Assembly: GCA_902597015.1 (NCBI GenBank)
Contig: CACJWQ010000004.1
Coordinates: 17,930 to 81,929 of the forward strand
Origin: an uncultured Alphaproteobacteria bacterium
GTDB taxonomy: Bacteria; Pseudomonadota; Alphaproteobacteria; HIMB59; GCA-002718135
Direction: 5' to 3'
Length of the DNA stretch: 64,000 nt
The notes below the pieces were generated by a model. It had not been told where the DNA came from. It made no database searches and worked only from the letters and a program-made list of their open reading frames with translations. A program made the position numbers and the translations under genes. Positions 1 through 9,384 of the stretch are shown piece after piece (position 1 is the first letter of the stretch; the number at the start of each line of letters is the position of its first letter).

Positions 1-2
1 CT

Positions 3-1325
3 GGTAAAATTGAATCAATTGATTACTCACAATTAGATAAACGTATTTCAAAACCAATAAAGAAATATTTCGATAAACTCGTTGGTATTAAAGGGTTAGA
101 ATATCCTGCTATTGAAAAATCGATCATTAAATCACGAGAATTACCAGGTGTTGATTTAGAAACAACAATTAAGGCAGGAGAAGAACCTGGAACATCTTCA
201 CTACAACTAAATGCTGAACACGAATTAGTAAGTGGTTATTTTACCTATTCAAATGGATTATCCGAAACAGCAGGAAAAGATCAGTTCACTTCTTATGTTA
301 GTCTTAATAGTCCATTTGGTTATGGAGAAAATCTTTATGCAGCCTACGTCTTAGATCCTGAAAACAGTGTTAATGTTCCAATAGATGATACTGAAATAAT
401 TAAACGAACAGATTTTCGAGAAGCATATCTTGTTGGTGGTAAAGTTCCATTTTTTGCCTCAGACTTTTCTGTTTTTGGTGCTGTTAATGAATCTTATTCA
501 GAACCTAACGAATTGAATAAAAAAGGAGAATTCAAACAAATCAACTTTGGACTTGAATATCAAATTAAAAATACACGGCTTATAAAAAATAATCTTTCAT
601 TAGATTGGCAATGGATTAAGGAAAGAGAATATTCAACATTTTCTTACATTACTAATGATACGTTTTATGACGAATACAATGCTCTAGAGTTAAAATATAC
701 GACGACTAACTTATCTTTCTTAGATTCTTTTTCTCTTAAAGGTAGTTCAGCATTAAAATTTGGTACTCCTATCTATACAAACAAAACAGCTGATACAAAA
801 ACATTATCCCGTGTTGGATCCACGTTAAATTTTATTAAATGGAATAGTGATATTAATTTGAATAGGCAAATATTTAGAGAGTATTTATTGAACACACGTT
901 TTGTTTTTCAAAAACTTGTAAGTGATAGAGGTTTAATTAATTCAGAACAAATAAATATAACAGGACCAGGCCAAATGTCTGGTTTTGAATCAGGTAATAT
1001 GTCTGGTGATCAAGGCTTCTTTCTGCGAACAGATTTAAGTAGACCTTTTTATCCTTTTTCAGAAGATGACGAAGATACAAGGGAAGAGTCTATACGTATT
1101 GAACCGTATATCCATCTTGGTGTTGGTGCTAGCTACTATAAAAGACCAGCATCAGGTGAGTTTAGTAGAACAGAAGTAGCAAGTGGAGGGTACGGTGTTA
1201 AAATTAAAATTCCTCTCAATTCTAACAGTCTTGATATTAGTTTTGAAATAGCAGAAGCAGATAAAAGTGTTGAGGGAACTACTTCTAGACCTGTGTATTT
1301 ACTTAATACCACATTTTCATTCTAA
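3..1325 (+). CDS. ShlB/FhaC/HecB-family (TpsB) outer-membrane transporter, partial (5' end outside window)
   Basis: Frame is open from the window edge, upstream of the ORF-track Met at 513 (GKIESIDYSQLDKRISKPIKKYFDKLVGIKGLEYPAIEKSII...LPGVDLETTIKAGEEPGTSSLQLNAEH). POTRA-like N-terminal part followed by a beta-strand-rich C-terminus ending in F-x-F. Confidence 0.7.
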   Translation, partial: GKIESIDYSQLDKRISKPIKKYFDKLVGIKGLEYPAIEKSIIKSRELPGVDLETTIKAGEEPGTSSLQLNAEHELVSGYFTYSNGLSETAGKDQFTSYVSLNSPFGYGENLYAAYVLDPENSVNVPIDDTEIIKRTDFREAYLVGGKVPFFASDFSVFGAVNESYSEPNELNKKGEFKQINFGLEYQIKNTRLIKNNLSLDWQWIKEREYSTFSYITNDTFYDEYNALELKYTTTNLSFLDSFSLKGSSALKFGTPIYTNKTADTKTLSRVGSTLNFIKWNSDINLNRQIFREYLLNTRFVFQKLVSDRGLINSEQINITGPGQMSGFESGNMSGDQGFFLRTDLSRPFYPFSEDDEDTREESIRIEPYIHLGVGASYYKRPASGEFSRTEVASGGYGVKIKIPLNSNSLDISFEIAEADKSVEGTTSRPVYLLNTTFSF

Positions 1326-1331
1326 AAATTT

Positions 1332-2651
1332 ATGATAAAAACATCTCACATAATGAAAATTTTTACGATAATTATCCTCAAGATCATATTATTTTACTCA
1401 ACTTTTGTGAGTGCAGAAGTGAAAATTGCTGCCCTTTATGCAGAAAGTGGCCCAGTGAGTGAAATTGCTGAGTCAATTGCAGAAGCAAAAAGAGTTGCTG
1501 TAGAAACAATTAATGCGGATGGTATTGGTATTGTAGGAAGAGGCCTCATCTCTATTGATAGCATTGATTCAGGATGTGATCCTAGAAAAACAGAAGATAG
1601 TTTAAATGCCTATTTAAAAAAAAATGACCCAGAAATTCTTTTAGGACCGACGTGCTCAACAAGTGCTGTTAGAGTAATAGAGAAAGTTACTATTCCAGAA
1701 AAAATATTAACGATCTCTTCTTCTGCAAGTTACCCTTTACTCTCAACAATTGAAGATAATGATCTATTTTTTAGAACCATTCCTTCTGATATTCAGCAAT
1801 CAACCTCTATTGCCAATTATCTTCTATCCAAGAATATCAGAGAAATAATTCTTCTTTACGGTGATGATAATTATAATTCTACACTGGCTCAAAATTTTTT
1901 AAAAGTTTACACTGAGCAAGAAGGTATAGTGTTATTTAATACTTTACTGACAGACAAAACAGTTATTAATCAAAACTTCATCAATACATTTGTTGATATT
2001 GCCATAGAGAATGATCAACCAGGTTTAGTTATGTTTCTTCATGGAAATGAGAGAACAGTCAATTTACTTGAACAGTTCACCAATACTGTTTTAAGCAGAT
2101 TACAAGAATTAGGAACCTCAGGAATTTTTAAACATCATTATGGTTCTGATAGTATGTTAACCAATGAAGTTAAAGATTTAATTTATTCGTATATTCCAAT
2201 TCAATTAAACGAAAATACAACTATTGTTGCCCAAGCAACTTCACAAAGCTCAGAAGAATTTCAAACTTACGCTAATATTATGTTGAATGCAGGCGTTGAT
2301 CCCAATTCTCCCTACTCAGCTATAAGTTTTGACACTATGATGCTAGCAGCTTTGGCACTACAACATCAGGCACACAATAATATTGCAAAGGAAGATTTAT
2401 CGAAAAGTTTAGTTAGTGTTGCAAATCCACCAGGAATTAAAATGGGACCTGGAAGTTGGGAAGCTGCTCGTGCTTTACTTGTTCGAGGTGTTGAAATTAA
2501 TTATGAAGGTGTGTCAGGATCATTAGACTTTGATATTAATGGTGATGTAGAGGGCATGTATTCTTTGAACCAAGTCACGGAAGATAATCTCTGGGAAGTT
2601 GAGCGTTTAGAAAAACTACATCCATTTGAGCCTAGAATTATAATTGATTAA
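1332..2651 (+). CDS. Leu/Ile/Val-type periplasmic ligand-binding protein (Peripla_BP_6-like)
   Basis: Signal peptide then VKIAALYAESGPVSEIAESIAEAKRVAVETIN...LGPTCSTSAVRVIEKVTIPEKILTISSSASYP, typical type I periplasmic binding fold. Confidence 0.7.
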   Translation: MIKTSHIMKIFTIIILKIILFYSTFVSAEVKIAALYAESGPVSEIAESIAEAKRVAVETINADGIGIVGRGLISIDSIDSGCDPRKTEDSLNAYLKKNDPEILLGPTCSTSAVRVIEKVTIPEKILTISSSASYPLLSTIEDNDLFFRTIPSDIQQSTSIANYLLSKNIREIILLYGDDNYNSTLAQNFLKVYTEQEGIVLFNTLLTDKTVINQNFINTFVDIAIENDQPGLVMFLHGNERTVNLLEQFTNTVLSRLQELGTSGIFKHHYGSDSMLTNEVKDLIYSYIPIQLNENTTIVAQATSQSSEEFQTYANIMLNAGVDPNSPYSAISFDTMMLAALALQHQAHNNIAKEDLSKSLVSVANPPGIKMGPGSWEAARALLVRGVEINYEGVSGSLDFDINGDVEGMYSLNQVTEDNLWEVERLEKLHPFEPRIIID

Positions 2652-2655
2652 AAAA

Positions 2656-3024
2656 TTAATTATTTTTAATTTTTTCCCATTCTGCCATACCGCCAGTAAT
2701 ATTCTTAACGTTTTTAATACCCATATCCTGCATTGTCTTAGTAGCTAAGGTTCCTTGTCCACCAACACCACAAAATACAACATATTCTTTATCTGGGTTG
2801 TTTTTAAAAAACTCATTTTCTAAAGGACTACCCTCGGCTAAATAAAATTCAAGAAAAGCCTTGTCCAAATGCATTGCATTTCCAATAGTTTCTTTTTCAA
2901 AACTCTCTTTATCTCTAACATCAATAAATTGCACATTTGGATCATTAAGTTTTTCTTTTGCTTCTTCTGCAGTTATATTTTCAATTTCATTTTTAACACT
3001 CATTAAGTCTTCAAATTTTTTCAT
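2656..3024 (-). CDS. Rhodanese-like domain protein
   Basis: VQFIDVRDKESFEKETIGNAMHL...YVVFCGVGGQGTLATKTMQDMGIKNVKNITGGMAEWEK; active-site Cys in CGVGGQG loop. Confidence 0.85.
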   Translation of the reverse strand: MKKFEDLMSVKNEIENITAEEAKEKLNDPNVQFIDVRDKESFEKETIGNAMHLDKAFLEFYLAEGSPLENEFFKNNPDKEYVVFCGVGGQGTLATKTMQDMGIKNVKNITGGMAEWEKIKNN

Positions 3025-3109
3025 AAAAGTCCTTTTTTTTAATAAGCAGTTTTGTTTTGAACAATAACAAAACTAGCAGAAAACTTAATAATTTAAAATA
3101 AAATTTTTT

Positions 3110-4180
3110 TTAATTCAGTTTATCTTTACGATAATTAGATCTTATTTCATCTAGAAGGATTGATTTTGACTTATCTTTTACATGCCAAAAATCCCATCCA
3201 TTGCAACTTGGCAGTCCTTGTATTCTTGCTCCCATTTGATGAATAGAGCCAGTTAAATCATTTATTTTGAGTGTTCCATCAATACTGACTGTTGCTTTAA
3301 AGCGTTCTTTTTTATCTGTTAATACTGCACCAGGTGGAATAATTCCTTGCTCAACTAATTCACCAAAAGGAACTTTTGGTAATTCCTTTCTACTTTTTGC
3401 AATAGTGACAACATCTTCTTTTAATACTTTGGTTTTCTTTAATCGTTCTTTTGAAAGTTGGACATAATCTTTATCTTTTTCAATGCCAATAAAGTTCCGT
3501 TGTAATTTTTTTGCTACAACAGCTGTTGTTCCACTTCCAGAAAAGGGATCAAGAACAATATCACCTTTGTTTGTTGAGGCTAATAGAATTCGGTAGAGTA
3601 GAGCTTCTGGTTTTTGCGTTGGGTGTGATCGTTGATTGTTATCTTTACGCAATCTTTCTTTGCCTGAACAAATAGGAATATACCAGTCACTTCGCATTTG
3701 TTTTCCTTCATTAAGTTCTTTTAAATTTTGGTAGTTGAATGTGTATTTCGCTTCTCTTGATGTTGTGCACCACAATAATGTTTCATGGGCATTTGTAAAA
3801 CGTGTACCACGAAAATTTGGCATAGGATTTGTTTTATGCCAAATGATATCATTTAAAATCCATAATCCTTCATCTTGAATAGTAGAGCCCACACGTAAAA
3901 TATTATGATAACTGCCTATAACCCAAAGCGCTCCACCTTTTTTTAAAATACGTTTACATTCACTAAGCCATGCATAGGTAAATTGATCATATTCTTTATA
4001 AGTATTAAATTTATCCCAATCTTGTGTAACAGCTTCGACCGTTGTTTGATCAGGTCTGTATAATGTATCCTTTAATTGAAGATTATACGGTGGATCAGCA
4101 AAAATAAGATCGACTGAATGATCTTTTAATTTTGCCATTTCCTTAATGGAATCACCTAAAATAATTTGATTTTTCTTCAT
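3110..4180 (-). CDS. ccrM: Cell-cycle-type adenine DNA methyltransferase (GANTC, CcrM-like)
   Basis: DPPYNLQL motif, GSGTTAVVAKKLQRNFIGIEKD SAM motif, HPTQKPEALL, CcrM-like C-terminal domain (IHQMGARIQGLPSCNGWDFWH). Confidence 0.9.
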   Translation of the reverse strand: MKKNQIILGDSIKEMAKLKDHSVDLIFADPPYNLQLKDTLYRPDQTTVEAVTQDWDKFNTYKEYDQFTYAWLSECKRILKKGGALWVIGSYHNILRVGSTIQDEGLWILNDIIWHKTNPMPNFRGTRFTNAHETLLWCTTSREAKYTFNYQNLKELNEGKQMRSDWYIPICSGKERLRKDNNQRSHPTQKPEALLYRILLASTNKGDIVLDPFSGSGTTAVVAKKLQRNFIGIEKDKDYVQLSKERLKKTKVLKEDVVTIAKSRKELPKVPFGELVEQGIIPPGAVLTDKKERFKATVSIDGTLKINDLTGSIHQMGARIQGLPSCNGWDFWHVKDKSKSILLDEIRSNYRKDKLN

Positions 4181-4283
4181 AATTGATAAAAAGAATCTTT
4201 AAGCAGATATAGAATCAGGTCAATTGAGTTATCAACAGAGGGAATCTTTAGGTAGGGATAACCTTAAATTTTGGCTAAAAACA

Positions 4284-4309
4284 TAAAAAAAGGGGTCCGT
4301 AGACCCCTG
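4284..4309 (-). terminator. Rho-independent terminator (minus strand)
   Basis: Perfect 7-bp stem AGGGGTC-CGTA-GACCCCT (4291-4308) followed in minus direction by a U-tract (A run 4285-4290 on + strand). Confidence 0.8.
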
Positions 4310-4376
4310 GAATAGTTCATCAAATGGGAGGAATGATGAAACTTAATTTATATTTAGTGTTTGTCGCATCTTTTTG
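4284..4376 (-). ncRNA. Candidate small RNA with anti-SD hairpin loop and terminator (alpha-proteobacterial suhB/ar14-like; 5' end not defined)
   Basis: Minus strand TTCATC-ATTCCTCCCATTT-GATGAA hairpin (4316-4340) with CCTCCC in the loop, followed by the strong terminator at 4284-4309; located in the 250-bp gap between ccrM and rnhB. Confidence 0.4.
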
Positions 4377-4432
4377 AAGCATAATAAAATAATATTTGGT
4401 ATGCTTTATTTGCATGGATAAATTTGGGTAAT

Positions 4433-5047
4433 TTATTTTTTTAATAACGATTTAATAGGTTCAAATGATCTTCGGTGAAACTGAGTTACACCGTGCTTGT
4501 GTATTGCATCAATATGTTTTTTAGTTCCATAGCCTGCATTTTTTTTCCAATCATAAAATGTAAACTTACTATCAAGTATACTCATCAGTCGATCACGGTG
4601 AACTTTTGCAATAATAGATGCACTTGCAATCGATAAAGATATTTTATCTCCTCCTATTATAGATTTTTCATTTTGGTAATTTAATGAAAAGTTTCCATCA
4701 ATAATAAAATGTGGATTTTCTAAATGAAATTTTTCTATCACTCTTTTCATCGATAATTTTGTTGCTTCCAAAATATTAATTTCATCTATTTCTTCGACGC
4801 TTGCATACCCTAAGTAATATTGAAGCTTTTTTTCTCTTTGTAATTTTTTAAAAAATAAGAATAATTTTTCTCTTTGTTTTGCTGTATGTTTCTTTGAGTC
4901 AGTAATAGGTATTTCTGATTCTAAATCATCATAATTAGGAAAATAACATCCACAACTCACCACTGGGCCTGCCAATGGACCTCTACCTACTTCATCTAAA
5001 CCAATTACAGGTCCATTAATTGATTTCTCTATAGAAAAATCAGTCAC
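4433..5047 (-). CDS. rnhB: Ribonuclease HII
   Basis: VIGLDEVGRGPLAGPVVSCGCYF, SLSIASASIIAKVHRDRLM, YDWKKNAGYGTKKHIDAIHKHG. Confidence 0.95.
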   Translation of the reverse strand: MTDFSIEKSINGPVIGLDEVGRGPLAGPVVSCGCYFPNYDDLESEIPITDSKKHTAKQREKLFLFFKKLQREKKLQYYLGYASVEEIDEINILEATKLSMKRVIEKFHLENPHFIIDGNFSLNYQNEKSIIGGDKISLSIASASIIAKVHRDRLMSILDSKFTFYDWKKNAGYGTKKHIDAIHKHGVTQFHRRSFEPIKSLLKK

Positions 5048-5574
5048 TATTTTTCATTTAATCTTGGCATGATTTCAACAAAATTACAGGGTTTATGTCT
5101 AATGTCTAATTGATATTGTAAAATTTCATCCCAGCCATCTTTGCATGCACCTGTTGATCCAGGTAAACAAAAAACATACGTACTATTTATTAAGGCTGCA
5201 ACTGCTCGTGATTGAATTGCCGATGTACCAATTTTTTCAAAACTAACTTGGCGAAATAATTCCCCAAATCCATCGATATGTTTACTAGCAATAGCGTTTA
5301 CAGCTTCTGGTGTAGTATCTCTCCCTGTTAGCCCAGTCCCACCAGTTGTAATAATGCAATCAATGTCTTCTTCTTTTGACATTGTATCTAAGGTATCTTT
5401 TATTAGAGAAACATCATCTGGGATAATTGTACGTTTAATCATTGTATGACCAGCATTAGTAATACGTTTTTCTAATGTATCACCAGATGTATCATTCTCT
5501 TTAGTTCTTGAATCTGAGATGGTAATTACAGCAATATTTATAGGAACAAAATCTAGAGAAGTATCAATTGGCAT
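5047..5574 (-). CDS. moaB: Molybdenum cofactor biosynthesis protein MoaB/MogA family
   Basis: IAVITISDSRTKENDTSGDTLEKRI, CIITTGGTGLTGRDTTPEAV, FCLPGSTGACKDGWDEIL. Confidence 0.9.
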   Translation of the reverse strand: MPIDTSLDFVPINIAVITISDSRTKENDTSGDTLEKRITNAGHTMIKRTIIPDDVSLIKDTLDTMSKEEDIDCIITTGGTGLTGRDTTPEAVNAIASKHIDGFGELFRQVSFEKIGTSAIQSRAVAALINSTYVFCLPGSTGACKDGWDEILQYQLDIRHKPCNFVEIMPRLNEK

Positions 5575-5580
5575 AAACTA

Positions 5581-7326
5581 TTAATAAAGTGGATCATTTC
5601 CATTTGCTAGCATTTTTAGGGAACGCATTTCTTTATTATTTTTATTTTGGTAAATCCAATATTTCGTTAAGATTTTTTCTATAAACCACCTTGTTTCTCT
5701 TGAAGGAATACTTTCCATAAAAAAGAGTGAGTCTTCCATATAATTTGTTTCATTTTTCCATTTTTGTAAATTTCCTGGACCGCCATTATAAGCTGCTGCG
5801 AGAAATATAAGATTTCTTGAAACTTGCTCTAGATCAAGAAGATACGTTAAGTATTCTTGTCCAACCTCTAAATTTATTTCGGGATTTTTAAGAATATTAC
5901 TGTTGCTTCTTTTTACGTCTTTACTTGTTGTAATAAATTTTGCCGTCGAAGGTAATACTTGCATTAAACCTATAGCACCGTCTTTACTTTTTGCCTTTAT
6001 GTTAAACATCGATTCTTGATGCATGAACGCGTGGAGTAATTCTTTTTCTAATTTGAAACCATCTCGTGGCTTCCAAACACTAGTCGGGTAGTAGAGGTAG
6101 GTTGGAACATCCATACCAAAATTTTCTAGCTTATTTACAATTTTTAATTGTGTATAGGCAAGATCAAAATTTTCAGCAATTTGAATAGACTCCTTTGCTA
6201 TTTCCTTATTTAAAATGGAATTGATATGGACAATTTCCTTTTCTAATTCATCGGCAAATCCAACTTGTATTAGTGTCTGTATTCTTTTTCCTGCTGGTAT
6301 ATTTAAAATTGTACTATTGTTTTTATTAAGATCAGTATGCTCTATCCATTCTATTTTTTCATCTACACCTAATATTTCTAATGCAAGCATTCCATAAAAA
6401 CTATTTGGATTATTTGATGCTCTTTTTAACCAAAAATTAATATCATCATAGCGACCAAGTTTTGCATATGATCTAGCTGTCCAAAAACTTCCTGACGTTT
6501 GATGCCATGCATCATCTTTTAAACTAATCGAAAAGAGAGAAAAATATTTTGCAGCATCTTCATATTTTTCTAATCTCCAAGAACATAGACCGGCTGTCCA
6601 AGCTGCATAAGGAACATATTTAGCAGAATTAACAAGAGCTTCAGAAGCATATTGAATTGCTAAATCATTTTTATTTGCTAAGAAATATCCTTTCGCTATT
6701 AATTCTTTTTGTTGATCTATCTCAACTTGATCTAATAATAGATCTACATCTCTTTGATTTAATAGTTGTACTGCTCCCGTTGGCCAACCTTTGTTCACTC
6801 TTGATTTGATACCATTAATTAATTTTCTTTTTTCAGCTCTCTGATTGTTGGATAGTTTCTTTGAACTTTTATATTTACTAGTTTTTTTATTTTTTACTTG
6901 TTCTGACTCTATACCAATTGGAGCGCTAGGTTTAGTTGGACTTTTATAACCGGCTGGCATTCTTCGAATAGCCAATTTATAAATTTGTTTTGCTTGAGGG
7001 TGATCATTATATTTTTTAAGCCAATAATATAATTCCAAATACTTTGATCGATAACAATTAGGATGTAAAAATTTCTGTGCATAAATATGACCAAGCAAAG
7101 ATTTATTTTTTATTTTTAAAATAAAATTATTTGCGCTTTTCCATTTGCATTTTTCCTGAAATTTATAAGCTTGTTGATAATTATATACATCTTCTTCACT
7201 AAGAACTTTTGTTGAGAAAATATTATCATATTTGATGACTATATCTTGTTGGTATGCATAGATTTGTTTCGAAAAAAATACAAAGAATACAAAAATACAA
7301 ATAATAGAAAATTTTTTATGATTCAT
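5581..7326 (-). CDS. Soluble lytic murein transglycosylase (SLT domain)
   Basis: Signal peptide, TPR-like N-terminal part, SLT motifs HQESMFNIKAKSKDGAIGLMQVLPSTAK and AAYNGGPGNLQKW. Confidence 0.9.
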   Translation of the reverse strand: MNHKKFSIICIFVFFVFFSKQIYAYQQDIVIKYDNIFSTKVLSEEDVYNYQQAYKFQEKCKWKSANNFILKIKNKSLLGHIYAQKFLHPNCYRSKYLELYYWLKKYNDHPQAKQIYKLAIRRMPAGYKSPTKPSAPIGIESEQVKNKKTSKYKSSKKLSNNQRAEKRKLINGIKSRVNKGWPTGAVQLLNQRDVDLLLDQVEIDQQKELIAKGYFLANKNDLAIQYASEALVNSAKYVPYAAWTAGLCSWRLEKYEDAAKYFSLFSISLKDDAWHQTSGSFWTARSYAKLGRYDDINFWLKRASNNPNSFYGMLALEILGVDEKIEWIEHTDLNKNNSTILNIPAGKRIQTLIQVGFADELEKEIVHINSILNKEIAKESIQIAENFDLAYTQLKIVNKLENFGMDVPTYLYYPTSVWKPRDGFKLEKELLHAFMHQESMFNIKAKSKDGAIGLMQVLPSTAKFITTSKDVKRSNSNILKNPEINLEVGQEYLTYLLDLEQVSRNLIFLAAAYNGGPGNLQKWKNETNYMEDSLFFMESIPSRETRWFIEKILTKYWIYQNKNNKEMRSLKMLANGNDPLY

Positions 7327-8026
7327 TTTTCAATTTTTCTTGTAACATTTGTAAATCTTCCCAAGAATGTTTTTTATATTGAGGAGATCGAAGTAAAAAA
7401 GCTGGATGATAGGAGGCTATTGTAGGAATGCCTTCTTCTAAATTGAGTGATTTGTATTCATGCCATTTACCTCTGAGTTTTCCAAGTGCAAGAGGGGTTG
7501 ATAAAATGGCTTTTGCTGCGACACCACCTAATAGGAAGATAAATCTAGGTTTAATGATATCAATTTGTCTTTGCAAAAACGGTAAAAATTCTAAAATTTC
7601 ATTGTCATTAGGCGTTCTATTTTCGGTTGGACGCCAATTAACCACATTAGTAATATAAACATCTTCTCTTTGTAAGTTAATGGCCAAAAGCATTTTATTT
7701 AATAGCTGTCCAGCTCTTCCTACGAATGGAATTCCTTGTTCATCCTCATCCCTGCCTGGCGCTTCACCAATTAACATTACTTTTGCATTTAAGTTACCAT
7801 CATAAACTACTAAATTTTTTGCTGTTTTTTGGAGAGGCGATTTATGATTTTTAAGATCTTCAATAACACTATCAATTTTAGATTTTTTATCCCCAGTATC
7901 CTTGTCGAAACTAGGCTGCTCTAATTTTTTCTCATTTACAAACCAGTTTCTAGGAGAATCCTGAAGAAAATAATTTACCCCTGAATTAATAATAAATTCT
8001 AAATTTTTTTTATTTGATTGATTCAT
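7316..8026 (-). CDS. Uracil-DNA glycosylase, family 4-like (alphaproteobacterial variant)
   Basis: VMLIGEAPGRDEDEQGIPFVGRAGQLLNKML, YITNVVNWRPTENRTPND, FLLGGVAAKAIL, SYHPAFLLRSP. Confidence 0.9.
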   Translation of the reverse strand: MNQSNKKNLEFIINSGVNYFLQDSPRNWFVNEKKLEQPSFDKDTGDKKSKIDSVIEDLKNHKSPLQKTAKNLVVYDGNLNAKVMLIGEAPGRDEDEQGIPFVGRAGQLLNKMLLAINLQREDVYITNVVNWRPTENRTPNDNEILEFLPFLQRQIDIIKPRFIFLLGGVAAKAILSTPLALGKLRGKWHEYKSLNLEEGIPTIASYHPAFLLRSPQYKKHSWEDLQMLQEKLKNES

Positions 8027-8073
8027 GTAAAATTACAATTATCTATTCATAGTGTAACTATACTATATTTGAA

Positions 8074-9384
8074 ATGGTTAATTTAATTAAAACACTACAA
8101 TTTATCTTAATTTTTCTCATTATTAATTCTGGAGCTTTAGCTTTAACTAGCTCATCTTTTTTAATCTCACAATCTGCCTTTAATAATTATGATTATAGTT
8201 CCACTTTATTTAAATTTAATATGGATAAAGTCACCCTATCTCAAGACAGTCTTTTAGATAAAGCTATTGCTGCAATAATTACAGAGGATCTAGTTTTAGC
8301 TTTAAAAATTGCTGATAAAATCTTAAGTGAAAACAAAAATAACCCAGAAGCTTTAATTATAAAAACCACATCTCTTTATAAAGATAAAAAATTTAAAGAC
8401 ATCATTGAACTAAGAGATAATATGCTGCAACCAAGTGAATTATTAGACTTTATTTTTTTTGCTGATAACAGACTTAAAAATAATAGCACTATAAGTAATG
8501 CTCTAGTTGAATTGGTATCATCCTCATATTCAAATAATGAACAAAGTCGTTTAAATTATAATTTTTTATTATTTTATACCTCACTCGCAAAAATACTTGA
8601 TCCAAAAAATGACAGAGCAATGATTATTAAAGCAGAGTTATTTTCACAAGTTGGACAAGATAAGGTTGCATCAGATATATATGCGAAGATAGATAAAGAA
8701 AGTATTTATTATTTAGATGCTCAGAATAGTCTTGCTAGACATTACTTGTTCAATAATACCTATGAGGAAGCTGAAACTAAAATTAAATCATTAGTTGAAA
8801 ATAATAATAACAATTATTCTCTTAAAAAAACTTTAGGTGATTTTTATCGTTACAATAAAAAGTATGATTTAGCTTTAGATGTTTATGATGAAATGATCAA
8901 AGAAAACCAAGATGATCTCTGGAATATTTATTATATGAGAGGTATTTGCTATGAACAAAAAGATGAATGGGACTTAGCTGAAAAAGATTTTTTACGATCC
9001 TTAGAAATTAAACCTGGAACACCAAATGTTTTAAATTATCTTGCATATGGTTGGGTTGAAAGAAATATTAAATTAGACCGTTCTTTGAAAATGTTAGAGG
9101 AGGCATATAAAGCTAATCCTGATAGTTTTTATATTATAGACAGTTTAGCGTGGGCTCATTTTAAAAAAAATAATCTTTCAGAAGCAGCAAGGTTAATGGA
9201 AAAGGTAATAGATATTGCCCCTGGTGAAGCAATATCTCTAGACCATCTTGGTGATATTTATTATGCTATGAATAGAAAAAGAGAAGCAATTCATTTTTGG
9301 CAACAAGCATTAGAGTTGGCTGAGCCAGAAGATGAAATAACTGAAGATGTTCAAAGCAAATTAGATAATATTAATGCCGGATAA
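8074..9384 (+). CDS. TPR-repeat protein with N-terminal signal sequence
   Basis: Tandem TPR motifs (WNIYYMRGICYEQKDEWDLAEKDFLRSLEIKPGTPNVLNYLAYGW...). Confidence 0.8.
   Translation: MVNLIKTLQFILIFLIINSGALALTSSSFLISQSAFNNYDYSSTLFKFNMDKVTLSQDSLLDKAIAAIITEDLVLALKIADKILSENKNNPEALIIKTTSLYKDKKFKDIIELRDNMLQPSELLDFIFFADNRLKNNSTISNALVELVSSSYSNNEQSRLNYNFLLFYTSLAKILDPKNDRAMIIKAELFSQVGQDKVASDIYAKIDKESIYYLDAQNSLARHYLFNNTYEEAETKIKSLVENNNNNYSLKKTLGDFYRYNKKYDLALDVYDEMIKENQDDLWNIYYMRGICYEQKDEWDLAEKDFLRSLEIKPGTPNVLNYLAYGWVERNIKLDRSLKMLEEAYKANPDSFYIIDSLAWAHFKKNNLSEAARLMEKVIDIAPGEAISLDHLGDIYYAMNRKREAIHFWQQALELAEPEDEITEDVQSKLDNINAG

Noticed and set aside
8074-9384. Possible pseudogene or fusion because of the 11-bp overlap with ispE
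   Set aside because: Both frames are intact; small overlaps are common throughout this compact genome.
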